Below are positions 25,460 to 34,530 of a stretch of DNA of 64,000 bases, piece after piece. A model generated the notes under the pieces. It saw only the letters and a program-made list of their open reading frames with translations, had not been told where the DNA came from and ran no database searches. The stretch comes from JACJXW01 sp964418125 (GTDB taxonomy: Bacteria > Bacteroidota > Bacteroidia > Chitinophagales > Saprospiraceae): NCBI GenBank assembly GCA_964418125.1, contig CAYQKY010000004.1, positions 1-64,000 on the forward strand, written 5' to 3'. The position numbers and the translations under genes were made by a program. The stretch's first letter is position 1. Each line of letters starts with the position of its first letter.

Positions 25460-25975
25460 ATTATGCCCAAAAATAAGGGAGTTGAGGCCTGAATAAAAGG
25501 ACAGAACCCCACTGCCAATCACAGGCTAATTTGGATGTTTTTCAGAGTTTATTATGCTTAATAAACTCATAATCAGCTGAAACGGATTAACCAGTGATGC
25601 GTGATATGTACTTTCGAGCAATTCTCGATTGATTCGGACAGAATAAAAACAAATGGCCGGGCGAACAGGCCCGCCTGCCACAGACCGTACGCGGGCGAAT
25701 GCAGGATGATCAGGAGATGTAGGGAAAGCTGCATGTAATTCTTGCAGCCGGGTGATCAGGCATTCGCCTGCCATAGCAGGCTTTAACCAGCAGAGGGAGG
25801 ATGAGTGGCCGGCAACTGTATCTCACGTGCATGTACGTATCTCACTTGTACGCGTCGCGATCAGGATGATCGCCGCACTAGGGGCTGACATAAGTCACTG
25901 CCTACCACTGCCTGTAGTCATTTCTTTTTGCCGTGCCTCACAGTACCTTTTCTGCTAGCCCAAAATCCAACGCCC
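25460..25975. other. Non-coding gap with a solo REP
   Basis: No convincing gene. It contains an inverted repeat GGCGAATGC (about 25693) / GCATTCGCC (about 25760) with extra TGATCA pairing, and an isolated REP copy at 25851-25878 (GCGATCAGGATGATCGCCGCAC). A minus-strand open frame here was rejected for lack of any domain. Confidence 0.5.
25851..25878. repeat. Solo REP palindrome
   Basis: CGCGATCAGGATGATCGCCGCAC, a right-half REP without its inverted partner, 400 bp from REPIN 2. Either a decayed REPIN or a singlet. Confidence 0.75.
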
Positions 25976-26881
25976 ATGCAAAATCCCGTCTATCGTACCG
26001 CGGAGGCGGAATCGATATTCCTTCGCCTCTATCAGGAACAACTGGACAAATGGCCGGTTCCTTTCGAACAACAATTCATTAAAACCGAACATGGCGTAAC
26101 CCATGTGCTCGTTTGCGGGGCGGAAACGGGGCCGCCCCTTGTCCTTTTGCATGCTGCCAGCACGGCCAACATCGTCTGGCGGCCCAATATTGAGGCCCTG
26201 GCGGCTCATTTCCGGGTATTTGCCGTTGACATTCTCGGCGAGGTAGGGTTGAGCGTACCGTACAGGAAGAACAAAAATGCCAAAGAGCAGGTAGAATGGC
26301 TGGCGGCAGTCCTGGATCATCTCGGAATCCGGAAAGCTCACTTTGCCGGAAGCTCAGCCGGAGGTTGCCTCGCCCTGAACTTCGCCACCGATCATCCGGA
26401 TAGGGTTAAACGCCTGGTGTTACTCGGCCCTATGGGGCTGCCGCCCACCAACCTTTGGACGGTCATGAAGATACTGTACTATGTCCTTTTTCCAACCGAA
26501 AGGAACATACAGCGGCTGATCCACTGGTCGGTGGGCTATGAACAGGAAGTACTCGAAACTTATGAACCCTGGTTCGAAGGTTTCTTCCACGGTGTGGACA
26601 GCAGCTATATCACCCGGCCGGACAAAATACTCAACCGGCGCCTGGCGCAGGTGAAAAACCCTGCTCTTTTGTTCCTCGGCCTGAAGGATGAGGTGATCGG
26701 CCCGCCCCACCGCTCCGAAAAACGGGCGCGGCGCATGCCCGGGCTGGAACGGGTGATCCACCTGGATACCGCCCACCTGATCAATTATGAAAAGCCGGCC
26801 ATCGTAAATGAAGAGATGGTGAATTTCCTGTTGAAAAACCAGCGACAGCAGGCGCCGTCCATTGAAAAGGCCTTGCATTGA
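25976..26881 (+). CDS. Alpha/beta hydrolase
   Basis: 301 aa. The start at 25976 was chosen over a longer frame because the upstream residues are not conserved in type. Classic hydrolase order: oxyanion strand LVLLHAAST (about 50-58), nucleophile elbow GSSAGG with Ser127, acid in LGLKDEVIGPP, and His in DTAHLINYEKP near the C-terminus. Cytoplasmic, since there is no signal peptide. Substrate unknown; the overall form resembles meta-cleavage or lipase-like esterases. Confidence 0.88.
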   Translation: MQNPVYRTAEAESIFLRLYQEQLDKWPVPFEQQFIKTEHGVTHVLVCGAETGPPLVLLHAASTANIVWRPNIEALAAHFRVFAVDILGEVGLSVPYRKNKNAKEQVEWLAAVLDHLGIRKAHFAGSSAGGCLALNFATDHPDRVKRLVLLGPMGLPPTNLWTVMKILYYVLFPTERNIQRLIHWSVGYEQEVLETYEPWFEGFFHGVDSSYITRPDKILNRRLAQVKNPALLFLGLKDEVIGPPHRSEKRARRMPGLERVIHLDTAHLINYEKPAIVNEEMVNFLLKNQRQQAPSIEKALH

Positions 26882-26920
26882 GTTATCATTAATATTTTCT
26901 TACAATAAAATCCCAGGACG

Positions 26921-27463
26921 ATGAAAATGATCTTTATCATGATCGGAATAGCACTGGTTGTGCTTTTCGGTTATCTGGTTTATTCCGGGCTCTTCGCTAA
27001 GATCCGGTTCGAAGAGAAGGATTTTGGCGGCGAAACACTGATCTATGAAGAACACATCGGAGACTACAGCAAGGTGGCGCCCGTAATGGACGAAGTGTAC
27101 CGCCAGCTAAAGGATGATGAACAGATCGATGCAGAGGTGGGCTTCGGCATCTATTACGACAAACCGGGGGAGGTCCCCAAAGAACAATTGCGCAGCGAGA
27201 TAGGGTGTATACTGCCGGCGGAGTATAACGAACAGGCTGAAGCCCTCGCCGAAAAGTACAAGGTGAAGGAGTTTCCCGTTCAGCGTTGCATTGTGGCTGA
27301 AATGCCTTATCGCAACCGGATGTCCATCATGCTCGGCATTTTCAAAACCTATCCTAAACTGGAAAAGCTCGCAGAGGAAAAGGGCTATCCGGCCAACCCG
27401 GTAATGGAGCGCTATGACGTGGCGAACAAACGCATTCAATACATTATGCCAATTGAAGGATGA
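26921..27463 (+). CDS. Membrane-anchored GyrI-like domain protein
   Basis: 180 aa. One N-terminal transmembrane helix (residues 3-24) is followed by a soluble domain with the GyrI/SOUL-like small-molecule-binding pattern (EEHIGDYSKVAPVMDEVYRQL, then GFGIYYDKP, then CILP and VAEMPY). GyrI-like domains bind hydrophobic drugs or act as ligand traps. The membrane tether is typical of Bacteroidota versions. It is 12 bp upstream of a GNAT gene, suggesting co-transcription. Ligand unknown. Confidence 0.75.
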   Translation: MKMIFIMIGIALVVLFGYLVYSGLFAKIRFEEKDFGGETLIYEEHIGDYSKVAPVMDEVYRQLKDDEQIDAEVGFGIYYDKPGEVPKEQLRSEIGCILPAEYNEQAEALAEKYKVKEFPVQRCIVAEMPYRNRMSIMLGIFKTYPKLEKLAEEKGYPANPVMERYDVANKRIQYIMPIEG

Positions 27464-27475
27464 TACCTATTAGAT

Positions 27476-28246
27476 ATGGACAAATTTGATTTGAAGAAAA
27501 TCGTAACCGTCACCCCCGAAAATGTCGATGAATACGGCTTATTCTGTGTGAAGAGCGAGAAGAATCCCGGCTATGCCAGAAAACTGGAATGGTTCCTGCA
27601 GGAATATCCCAAAGGCCTGCGCCTGAAGATCCTGCAGGACGCGGCCGGCCGGCAGCTCGGATTTATTGAGTACACTCCTGCCGAGCAGGCCTGGCGGCCG
27701 GTAGACGCGCCAAACCACCTTTTCATCCACTGCATGTACATCTACAAAAGGGAGGACAAGGGACGGGGAAACGGTTCCTTGCTCATTGAGGATTGCATAG
27801 CGGACGCCCGGCGGCAGGGGAAAGCCGGTGTGGCCGTTATTACCAGTAATGGCCCATGGATTGCCGCCAGGGACGTTTTCCTGAAAAACGGATTCGTGCA
27901 GGTGGATCAGCGGGGCGGTTTCGAATTGCTTCGGTTTCCGTTAAAGAAAGGCTCTGAACTACAATTGCCGGACTGGGAAGAAGCGCTGGAGCATTATCCC
28001 GGCTGGCAACTGCTGTACGCCAATCAATGCCCCTGGCATCAGAAATGTGCCGAAGAACTGCTGGGCCATGCTATGGACAAAGATATCCCGTTGGAAGTTA
28101 CGGAGATCTCCAGTTCAGCGGCAGCCCGGAAAGGGCCCTCTGCTTTTGGCGCCTTTGCCCTGGTTAAGGATAAAAAGCTGCTGGAATACCACTACATCAG
28201 CAAGACGCGCTTTAAAAACATTATCAAGAAGGTAAGTGAATACTGA
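27476..28246 (+). CDS. GNAT acetyltransferase with YoaP-like C-terminal domain
   Basis: 256 aa. Residues 60-155 form a GNAT fold (EYTPAEQAWRPV, FIHCMYIYKREDKGRGNGSLLIEDCI; the acetyl-CoA loop is around DKGRGNGS). Residues 175-256 match the YoaP-like extension, including the YANQCPWHQKCAEEL segment with paired Cys. It transfers an acetyl group to an unknown amine. The spacing to the preceding GyrI-like gene (12 bp) suggests one transcription unit, perhaps a small-molecule detoxification pair (inference). Confidence 0.8.
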   Translation: MDKFDLKKIVTVTPENVDEYGLFCVKSEKNPGYARKLEWFLQEYPKGLRLKILQDAAGRQLGFIEYTPAEQAWRPVDAPNHLFIHCMYIYKREDKGRGNGSLLIEDCIADARRQGKAGVAVITSNGPWIAARDVFLKNGFVQVDQRGGFELLRFPLKKGSELQLPDWEEALEHYPGWQLLYANQCPWHQKCAEELLGHAMDKDIPLEVTEISSSAAARKGPSAFGAFALVKDKKLLEYHYISKTRFKNIIKKVSEY

Positions 28247-28307
28247 ATAAGAAACTTACCGGCCAGGAAGTCCCGAAAGCCAGGTATTCTGCCCCTTCTG
28301 AGGCGCC

Positions 28308-29114
28308 TTATGCCTCCTGCAAACCGGCTCCCGATTCAACATTTTTAGAAAAGGCTGCGATAAATTTCGCCATCTCCACGCCATCCACCACATCGTGGTC
28401 GAGCAGTACGGTGAGGTGGAGGAACTCGCGGCTCTCTATCCTGTCCTCCACCACTGCCGGTTTTTTTATGATGGAACCTGCGCCAAACCCCAGCGGGTGA
28501 ACACTGGTGTGGACAAACCATCCTCTTACTTCCCCAAACATGCCGATGGAGGTGAAAATGATGCTGCCCATCATCCGCTGGGCCTGCCGGGGAGCGATGG
28601 AAAAATATTTCCAAACCAGGCGCCGCAGCCAGCCGGGGAGGCTGAAGTACATATCGGCCCATACTGAACGCCGGTTGCTGTTCATGGCTACCTCTTCTTC
28701 TCCCAATTTCCGGTTTTTGGCATCGCTGATCTCGGCGGCGATCTCGTCAGTGCTTTTTCTTTGGGTTTGTCGAATGACGTAGGGCAAAGGCACTTTTTCG
28801 CCTCCATGCTCCCGTTCTACCATTATAGTAATGTCGATGTCTTCAAAAACCAGGCGGGTGCGTTTGTTTTTCAGGTAGGCATGAACATTTTCAAAGGCTT
28901 CCACCGTCCGGCTGATCGTTTTTACCATCCAGGCCGTGAAGGAGACGGCCCTGCCCGACTCTCGTTGTTGCCGGATCAGCTCCCGCGCCAGCGTCACATC
29001 CAGTTCTATGAGCGCTTTGACATGGTGCTTCTGCAGGCCGGCGGCGAAAACATCCAGCGTGCCTATCCGGCTTTTAGGGAATCGCTTTTCTTTCAAATTT
29101 CCCGGCGTTGTCAT
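28308..29114 (-). CDS. 2-oxoacid dehydrogenase E2-like acyltransferase (catalytic domain only)
   Basis: 268 aa. Contains the chloramphenicol-acetyltransferase-like catalytic fold of E2 enzymes, with the active-site motif HDVVDG (residues 247-252) near the C-terminus. The lipoyl and E1/E3-binding domains are missing, so it is not a normal pyruvate-dehydrogenase E2. Such stand-alone E2-like proteins are found in Bacteroidota and are thought to act in acyl transfer with an unknown acceptor. Convergent with the GNAT gene. Confidence 0.8.
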   Translation of the reverse strand: MTTPGNLKEKRFPKSRIGTLDVFAAGLQKHHVKALIELDVTLARELIRQQRESGRAVSFTAWMVKTISRTVEAFENVHAYLKNKRTRLVFEDIDITIMVEREHGGEKVPLPYVIRQTQRKSTDEIAAEISDAKNRKLGEEEVAMNSNRRSVWADMYFSLPGWLRRLVWKYFSIAPRQAQRMMGSIIFTSIGMFGEVRGWFVHTSVHPLGFGAGSIIKKPAVVEDRIESREFLHLTVLLDHDVVDGVEMAKFIAAFSKNVESGAGLQEA

Positions 29115-29242
29115 TTTCTTTTTCTTTGGGGTAAGTTACTATTTTAGCTACTGTTTTTTTGCAGCGGCTATCCATTTTAATGTACTCTGGCATAGCCGCC
29201 TATCGGATAGAAAACCATTTTCAGAACTAAAAAAACGAAAAC

Positions 29243-31366
29243 GTGCCCTGTAGACTAACTTTCTGGCTGCTGGTACTTCTCCTGTACAGCTGCCAGCCGG
29301 AAAAACCGGCGCTCTCTGAAACCAACTGGGCTTTTTATCTCGGAGGCAAAGACGTCAATCACTACAGCCCGCTCAACCAGATCGATACCGCCAATGTCCA
29401 CGGTCTGGAGCAGGTATGGATATATCACAGCGGGGATGCCGACGCAGAGGGCCGCTCCCAGATACAGTGCAATCCACTTGTCATCGACGGGGTGCTTTAC
29501 GGCACTTCGGCCAAGCTGAAGCTACTGGCCCTGGATGCGGCCACCGGTGAGGAACTGTGGCGCTTTGATCCTTTCGGCGGGCAGTATGACCAGTACGGAT
29601 TGGGGGTCAACCGGGGTGTCGCGTACTGGGAGGAGGGAAAAGACAAGCGGATACTGTTCACCGCCGGGTCCTTTTTATACGCGGTCGATGCCCGTACCGG
29701 GAAACTCATCCCCTCATTCGGAAAGGATGGGAAAGTGAGCCTGCATGAAGGCCTGGGCCGGGAAGTTGATGGTTTATTCCTCGTCAGTAATACTCCCGGT
29801 ATTGTTTATCATGATCTGTTGATCCTGGGCGCCCGGGTGTCGGAATCGGTCGGGCCGGTACCGGGGCATATCCGAGCCTACAATATCCGGACGGGGGAAA
29901 TAGCCTGGATCTTCCACACCATCCCTCATCCCGGGGAAGAGGGCTACGACACCTGGCCGCCGGATGCCTGGCAGCGCAGTGGCGGCGCCAACGCCTGGAG
30001 CGGCATGAGCCTGGATGAAGAACGGGGTGTTGTATTCGTCCCTACCGGATCGGCTTCCTTCGACTTTTACGGCGGCGACCGCCACGGACAGAACCTCTTC
30101 GCCAATTGCGTGCTGGCCCTGGACGCCGCTACCGGAAAGAGGCTATGGCATTTTCAAACTGTACACCATGACCTGTGGGACAGAGACCTGCCGGCCCCGC
30201 CCAACCTGGTAACCGTGACGCATGATGGAAAAAAACGGGATGCAGTAGCCCAGATCACCAAATCCGGTTATGTGTTCCTGCTGGACAGGGAAACCGGCCA
30301 GCCGCTGTTTGAAGTAGAAGAACACCCCTTCCCTCCCTCCACTCTGGATGGCGAACAGGCCTGGCCTACCCAGCCCATCCCCCTCAAACCGCCGCCCTTT
30401 GCCCGACAGTCGATCACTGAGGCAGACTTGCCCCGGCGCAGTAAGGAGGCTTATAACTATGCCCATCTCATCTGGTCTAACACCAGGGCAGCACAACCTT
30501 TTTTCCCTCCCTCCGAGGAGGCTGCCTTCCTGTTTCCCGGCTTTGACGGAGGGGGCGAGTGGGGAGGAGCGGCTGTTGACCCGGAAGGGATACTGTACGT
30601 CAACTCCAGCGAGATACCCTGGCTGTTACAGATGGAAAAATACGAGCCGCTGGCCGGCGGTTCAATGGCGGAACGCGGGCGGCAGATCTTTCAAAGTACC
30701 TGCATCGCCTGCCACGGCGCCGGCCTTGAGGGGAATGAATTGTACGGGAATATCCCTTCCCTCATCGGGCTGAAAGAGCGAATGCAAAAACCGCAGTTCG
30801 TCGAGCTGCTGAAAAAGGGCAGGGGGCTGATGCCTTCATTTGCCGTCCTGTCGGAAAACGAGGTTAACGCCCTGTCTGCTTACCTGCTGCATACCGAAGA
30901 GGCCGCCGTCGAAGACGCGGAAGAAGAGTCCTGGCCTTATCCTTACACCTTCAAAGGGTACAACCGCTTCAAGGCTCCGGACGGCTATCCGGCCATCGCT
31001 CCGCCCTGGGGCCAGCTGACGGCCATCGGCCTGGACGAAGGCGCCATCAAATGGCAGATTCCCCTGGGGACGCATCCGGAGCTTACGGCGCAGGGGCTGC
31101 CTCCTACGGGTACGGAAAACTATGGCGGCCCCATCGTTACCGCCGGCGGCCTCCTCTTCATAGCCGCTACCATGGATGAAAAGATCCGTGCCTTTGACAA
31201 ACGGACGGGCCGGCAGCTCTGGGAAGCTCCCTTGCCCGCCGCCGGTTTCGCTACCCCGGCAACTTATACCGTCAATGGGAAGCAGTATATCGTCGTTGCT
31301 GCCGGAGGAGGCAAACTGGGAGTTAAGTCAGGGGATGCTTATGTGGCCTTTGCATTGAAAAATTGA
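29243..31366 (+). CDS. PQQ-dependent dehydrogenase with inserted cytochrome c domain (lipoprotein)
   Basis: 707 aa, GTG start. A lipoprotein signal (LLYSC, Cys17) is followed by quinoprotein propeller blades with W-docking motifs (ALDAATGEELWRFDP, AYNIRTGEIAWIFHT, LDAATGKRLWHFQT). A haem-binding CIACH at residues 487-491 lies in a c-type cytochrome module inserted before the last blades; the propeller resumes at about residue 580 and ends with the KRTGRQLWEAPLP blade. Oxidises an alcohol or sugar in the periplasm and passes electrons to its own haem. It needs external PQQ if the genome lacks pqq genes, which cannot be seen here. Confidence 0.88.
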   Translation: MPCRLTFWLLVLLLYSCQPEKPALSETNWAFYLGGKDVNHYSPLNQIDTANVHGLEQVWIYHSGDADAEGRSQIQCNPLVIDGVLYGTSAKLKLLALDAATGEELWRFDPFGGQYDQYGLGVNRGVAYWEEGKDKRILFTAGSFLYAVDARTGKLIPSFGKDGKVSLHEGLGREVDGLFLVSNTPGIVYHDLLILGARVSESVGPVPGHIRAYNIRTGEIAWIFHTIPHPGEEGYDTWPPDAWQRSGGANAWSGMSLDEERGVVFVPTGSASFDFYGGDRHGQNLFANCVLALDAATGKRLWHFQTVHHDLWDRDLPAPPNLVTVTHDGKKRDAVAQITKSGYVFLLDRETGQPLFEVEEHPFPPSTLDGEQAWPTQPIPLKPPPFARQSITEADLPRRSKEAYNYAHLIWSNTRAAQPFFPPSEEAAFLFPGFDGGGEWGGAAVDPEGILYVNSSEIPWLLQMEKYEPLAGGSMAERGRQIFQSTCIACHGAGLEGNELYGNIPSLIGLKERMQKPQFVELLKKGRGLMPSFAVLSENEVNALSAYLLHTEEAAVEDAEEESWPYPYTFKGYNRFKAPDGYPAIAPPWGQLTAIGLDEGAIKWQIPLGTHPELTAQGLPPTGTENYGGPIVTAGGLLFIAATMDEKIRAFDKRTGRQLWEAPLPAAGFATPATYTVNGKQYIVVAAGGGKLGVKSGDAYVAFALKN

Positions 31367-31413
31367 GAATGCCTACTTAAATTGAGGAAAGGAAGAAGCG
31401 AAAATTAATCGTC

Positions 31414-31902
31414 ATGAACGAGGAATATAAGAACAGAGTGTCCCAATTCATGGCCTGCCGACGGATCGCCGTGGCAGGTTACTCCAGCCAGGGAGGGCAG
31501 CCTGCCAATGCCATATATGACCGGCTGAAAAGCAACGGGTATGAGGTGTTTGCAGTGAATCCTAAAGCTGGAGAAGTGGATGGCGTACCCTGCTATCCCA
31601 ACCTTGCCGCCATTCCCGGAGGCGTAGAGGCCGTGGCCATTTGCACCCCGCCCCGCGCCACTATGGAGGTGCTCCGGGAGTGCGCCGAGGCCGGCATCCG
31701 CCATGCCTGGATACACCGCAGTGTCGACCAGGGCAGCTATGTGGAAGGGGCAGAAGAATATGCCGCCGAGAACAACATCAGCTTAATCCCCGCCGGCTGC
31801 CCGCTCATGTTCGTCAGCCCCGATTTTGCGCACCGCTGCATGAAGTGGTTCTTCAGCTGGCGGGGGTTGCTGGAGGTGGAAGAGGAAGGGCACCATTCCT
31901 GA
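31414..31902 (+). CDS. CoA-binding domain protein
   Basis: 162 aa. Rossmann-like CoA_binding_2 fold: RRIAVAGYSSQGGQPANAIYDRLKSNGYEVFAVNP near the start, then VEAVAICTPPRATMEVLREC and a GCPLMF signature near residues 129-134. Small proteins of this family bind CoA and may regulate metabolism; the reaction is unknown. It starts 47 bp after the quinoprotein dehydrogenase, same strand, so an operon is possible. Confidence 0.85.
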   Translation: MNEEYKNRVSQFMACRRIAVAGYSSQGGQPANAIYDRLKSNGYEVFAVNPKAGEVDGVPCYPNLAAIPGGVEAVAICTPPRATMEVLRECAEAGIRHAWIHRSVDQGSYVEGAEEYAAENNISLIPAGCPLMFVSPDFAHRCMKWFFSWRGLLEVEEEGHHS

Positions 31903-31905
31903 TCA

Positions 31906-33021
31906 CTATTTCGGGAACAGCGAAGCCTCCAGCCCCGGAATGACTTTCAGCGCGTTCTTGTAATACAACTTCTTCAGGATTTCATCCGGCAGCCCAATGC
32001 CGTACATTCGCCAGAAAGCGTGGTAGCGCTTGTAGTAGGGGAAGTACTCGTCTTCCGTCTCGAAGACGCGGAAATAGGTATGGTATTCCTCCGGGTTGTA
32101 GGCGTCTTTGCCGAAGAGGATGCGGTCCTGGTATTTTTTGAAGAATTTCAGCGCCTGCCGGGGCTGCCGGCCCAGCTCGGCGATGATGGCCCCGCATTCC
32201 ACATACATGTTGGGCATCTCGTCCAGCAATTGCCCCAGAGTGTCCAGGTTATTGGCGAACCAGCCGAAGTGTGCGTTGATGAAGGTGGTATTGGGGTGTT
32301 TGCGGAAGATATCGTGCTGTTCGGCGATGATGGTCTCCCAGGGCGCCGGGTCGTCGGGCCCGCGTTTGCGGCCGGGGCGCAGCTTGAGTTCCAGCCAGCG
32401 CTCGTTGTTCTCGTCGTGCGGGTCCCAGAAGGATTTCGGGTCGGCGGAGTGGATGAGGACGGGGATGCCCAGCTCGCCGCACTTGTCCCAGACGGGATCC
32501 AGCCGGGGGTCGTTGATGGGTATCCGGTTGCCGGCATTATCGGTATCGCGCATGCCCTGGCTCTTGTAGATCTTCAGCCCCCGGGCCCCGATGCTCACGT
32601 CGTACTCCAGCTGTTCGAGTGTGCTCTTTTCCCAGTCCGGGTCATCGATGCTGCGAATGTTGATATTGGTAAAGTTGACGATGCGGTTTTCGTAGCCGCT
32701 CTCCTTGATATGATCTATCATTTGCTTCAGGGCCGGCCCGCCCCGTCCGCTGAGGTTGACGATGATGCCCATGTTCAGCGAGTCCATCTCCCGGATGAGC
32801 TTGCTGAGGTCCTGCTCCGCCAGGCGCCAGTGATGGCTGTGGACATCGATAAAAGGAAACCTGGCGCTTTTCAGCGGATGCTCTGGCACCACCAGCGTGG
32901 AAAGCGGGTCATACAGCTCAAAGTCCATGTGCAGCGAGGTGTCTACCTCCCAGCGGCCCTGCGCCATGGCCAGAAGCGGCAACAACAGAATAATGGAGAG
33001 TAAGCGGATATTCATCTTCAT
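31906..33021 (-). CDS. Secreted amidohydrolase family protein
   Basis: 371 aa with a signal peptide (ending LLAMAQ). TIM-barrel amidohydrolase of the Amidohydro_2 type: the metal-binding HSH at H61-H63 (FIDVHSHH), a His in PVLIHSADP, NAHFGWFANN, and a catalytic Asp in LFGKDAYNP. Periplasmic. The substrate is unknown; this branch includes decarboxylating and lactonase enzymes. The stop abuts that of the CoA-binding gene (convergent, 4 bp). Confidence 0.82.
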   Translation of the reverse strand: MKMNIRLLSIILLLPLLAMAQGRWEVDTSLHMDFELYDPLSTLVVPEHPLKSARFPFIDVHSHHWRLAEQDLSKLIREMDSLNMGIIVNLSGRGGPALKQMIDHIKESGYENRIVNFTNINIRSIDDPDWEKSTLEQLEYDVSIGARGLKIYKSQGMRDTDNAGNRIPINDPRLDPVWDKCGELGIPVLIHSADPKSFWDPHDENNERWLELKLRPGRKRGPDDPAPWETIIAEQHDIFRKHPNTTFINAHFGWFANNLDTLGQLLDEMPNMYVECGAIIAELGRQPRQALKFFKKYQDRILFGKDAYNPEEYHTYFRVFETEDEYFPYYKRYHAFWRMYGIGLPDEILKKLYYKNALKVIPGLEASLFPK

Positions 33022-33026
33022 GAGTC

Positions 33027-33148
33027 AATTTTTGATTTTTGATTTGCGGTTTTTGATGTACGATGTGCCACAGAAGGCCAGTTGCCGTCGAGCAGCCCGC
33101 AGTGAGCAAATCAAAAATCAAACATCGCAAATCAAACGTCACAAATTC
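33027..33148. repeat. 7-nt-period inverted array (TTGATTT)
   Basis: The left arm 33027-33068 reads in heptamers TTGATTT, TTGATTT, GCGGTTT, TTGATGT, ACGATGT. The right arm 33107-33148, on the opposite strand, is GTGACGT, TTGATTT, GCGATGT, TTGATTT, TTGATTT. The two 43-nt arms align without gaps, with about 33 matching positions, so they form a long imperfect hairpin. It lies 5 bp upstream of the amidohydrolase start. Confidence 0.8.
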
Positions 33149-33310
33149 TACCTGTCTCCCTTTTTTCCAGAGCCGGTAGTTTTCAAGTGCAGGGCCTGAA
33201 AATACGGCTCCTTCGCTAAAATCCAGCTGTTTTCCGCCTAATTTCCAGGATAATGAAATGGTTCGCCAGGCTAAGAATGTGAAAGGGCCGCGGCCTGGCG
33301 GCCTGCCGGG

Positions 33311-33350
33311 CCACCACAACAATTCAACAATATAGCAAAACAACCATCCC
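33311..33350. repeat. 8-nt-period array (GCTATATT / GTTGAATT family)
   Basis: The minus strand reads GGTTGTTT TGCTATAT TGTTGAAT TGTTGTGG, downstream of the gene ending at 33415. The words TGCTATAT and TTGTTGAATTG recur at 41.4-41.5 kb, and related ATAT words at 62.3 kb. The remaining sequence of the gap 33149-33414 has no recognisable gene. Confidence 0.65.
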
Positions 33351-33414
33351 TTCGATCCGGATCCCATCATGTGCATCCGAAGCAAAATGGCATAAAAACT
33401 ACTGTCATGCCCCC

Positions 33415-34278
33415 TCAAAACGGTACCGCCAGCCCCACCAGCGGCAACGGGCTCACTTCTACAAACCCATCGTTGGCTACCCCCACCAGCGTAATATCCC
33501 ATGTGGTGCGCCGTTTGCCGATCAGGCGGATACCGGCGGAGAAAGCGCCCCCTTCCATTGGCCGCCCGAACCAGCTCTCGCCAACGAAGGCCACCCCTGG
33601 AGATACCCGATACTGGCCGCCGATGGAAAATACGGGTGAAGCGTTGAATCTGCTTTCGTTCAGAATGTAGCCCAGCCCAAAAGAGACGTTGCGGCCCCTG
33701 GGGCCGTAGGTAAAGGCGCCGTAAAAGACGTTGAAATCGAAAGCACTGCGGGTATCCGGCGTGCTGAGCAGGATGGCGCCCAGGCCGACGTTGGCCTTGT
33801 CCCCTTCTATGGGGAAGGTGCATTTAGGGAAGATCCCAACTGTAGGAAAACTGCCGGTGAAGTCAAAGAGCGTGGCCAGCTCCGTACCTGCTCCCAAAGA
33901 AAAATTATCGGTAATACCGTAGTAGAACTGGTTGATGAAGAGCATTGTGTTCTGGTAGTATCCCCGCCCTTTCGGCAGGTTGTAACCGGTGCCCGGCCCG
34001 GCAATATTCCGAACATCGTCCAGCGTCTCCCGCCAGACCCTGCCCTCGAAGGCGCTTCCATAGGCGATGAGGCTGATTTCCTCGTGTAAAATGTTCACTT
34101 TGCCCAGGCTGCGGATTTCCAGGACAAGCTGTACGTTATTCTCCAGGATGACCTCGCCCACCAGTTCGCTGCCGTCTTTCAGCAGTACCTTGGCTATCCG
34201 TTTTTCCGTTTCCTGAGCGTGGAGGGCCAAGGAGAGCATCAGAAAGAGCCCCGGGAGGAGCGGTAGTGATCGGTACAT
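33415..34278 (-). CDS. Secreted protein, probable outer-membrane protein
   Basis: 287 aa with a signal peptide (1-21, ending LALHAQ). Residues 25-75 form a small beta module (VLLKDGSELVGEVILENN...) like the SH3/Sm-like domain in Bacteroidota envelope proteins. Residues 100-287 have alternating strands with Gly and aromatic residues (NFSLGAGTELATLF, ASPVFSIGGQYRVSPGVAFV) and end in PLVGLAVPF with terminal Phe, typical of an outer-membrane barrel. No enzyme motif. Role unknown. Confidence 0.65.
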   Translation of the reverse strand: MYRSLPLLPGLFLMLSLALHAQETEKRIAKVLLKDGSELVGEVILENNVQLVLEIRSLGKVNILHEEISLIAYGSAFEGRVWRETLDDVRNIAGPGTGYNLPKGRGYYQNTMLFINQFYYGITDNFSLGAGTELATLFDFTGSFPTVGIFPKCTFPIEGDKANVGLGAILLSTPDTRSAFDFNVFYGAFTYGPRGRNVSFGLGYILNESRFNASPVFSIGGQYRVSPGVAFVGESWFGRPMEGGAFSAGIRLIGKRRTTWDITLVGVANDGFVEVSPLPLVGLAVPF

Positions 34279-34498
34279 TATTCAGGTGCTTATTTTTATA
34301 CTGCCTGCCACAAAGGCTCAAAGCGACGAAGAGTATACCAAGCTGAGCCGCCTTAAGCTTTTCCCGGACAGGAGTACGGACTATTTTCTTAAGGACGGAA
34401 AATGTTTCGGTTTAGTTGGTAAGATGGGCATTTTAACCTGCAGGTTGATGGTACACTGATCATTCAGGCCCATTTGGATTTCTTGATGCCCTTCCAGG

Positions 34499-34530
34499 CC
34501 AATCAACCCAATCAACTTAATCAACCAACT
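34499..34530. repeat. 8-9-nt-period array reaching into hutI (AATCAACC)
   Basis: AATCAACCC AATCAACTT AATCAACC. Read on the minus strand it is TTGGTTGAT-TAA-GTTGATTGG-GTTGATTGG: the last codons of hutI (Leu-Val-Asp) plus stop are themselves one unit of the repeat. The same vocabulary is seen at 11926 and 17000. Confidence 0.65.

Noticed and set aside
25526..25774. 82-codon minus-strand frame in the REP gap
   Set aside because: No recognisable family, and it overlaps an inverted repeat; coding status unsupported.
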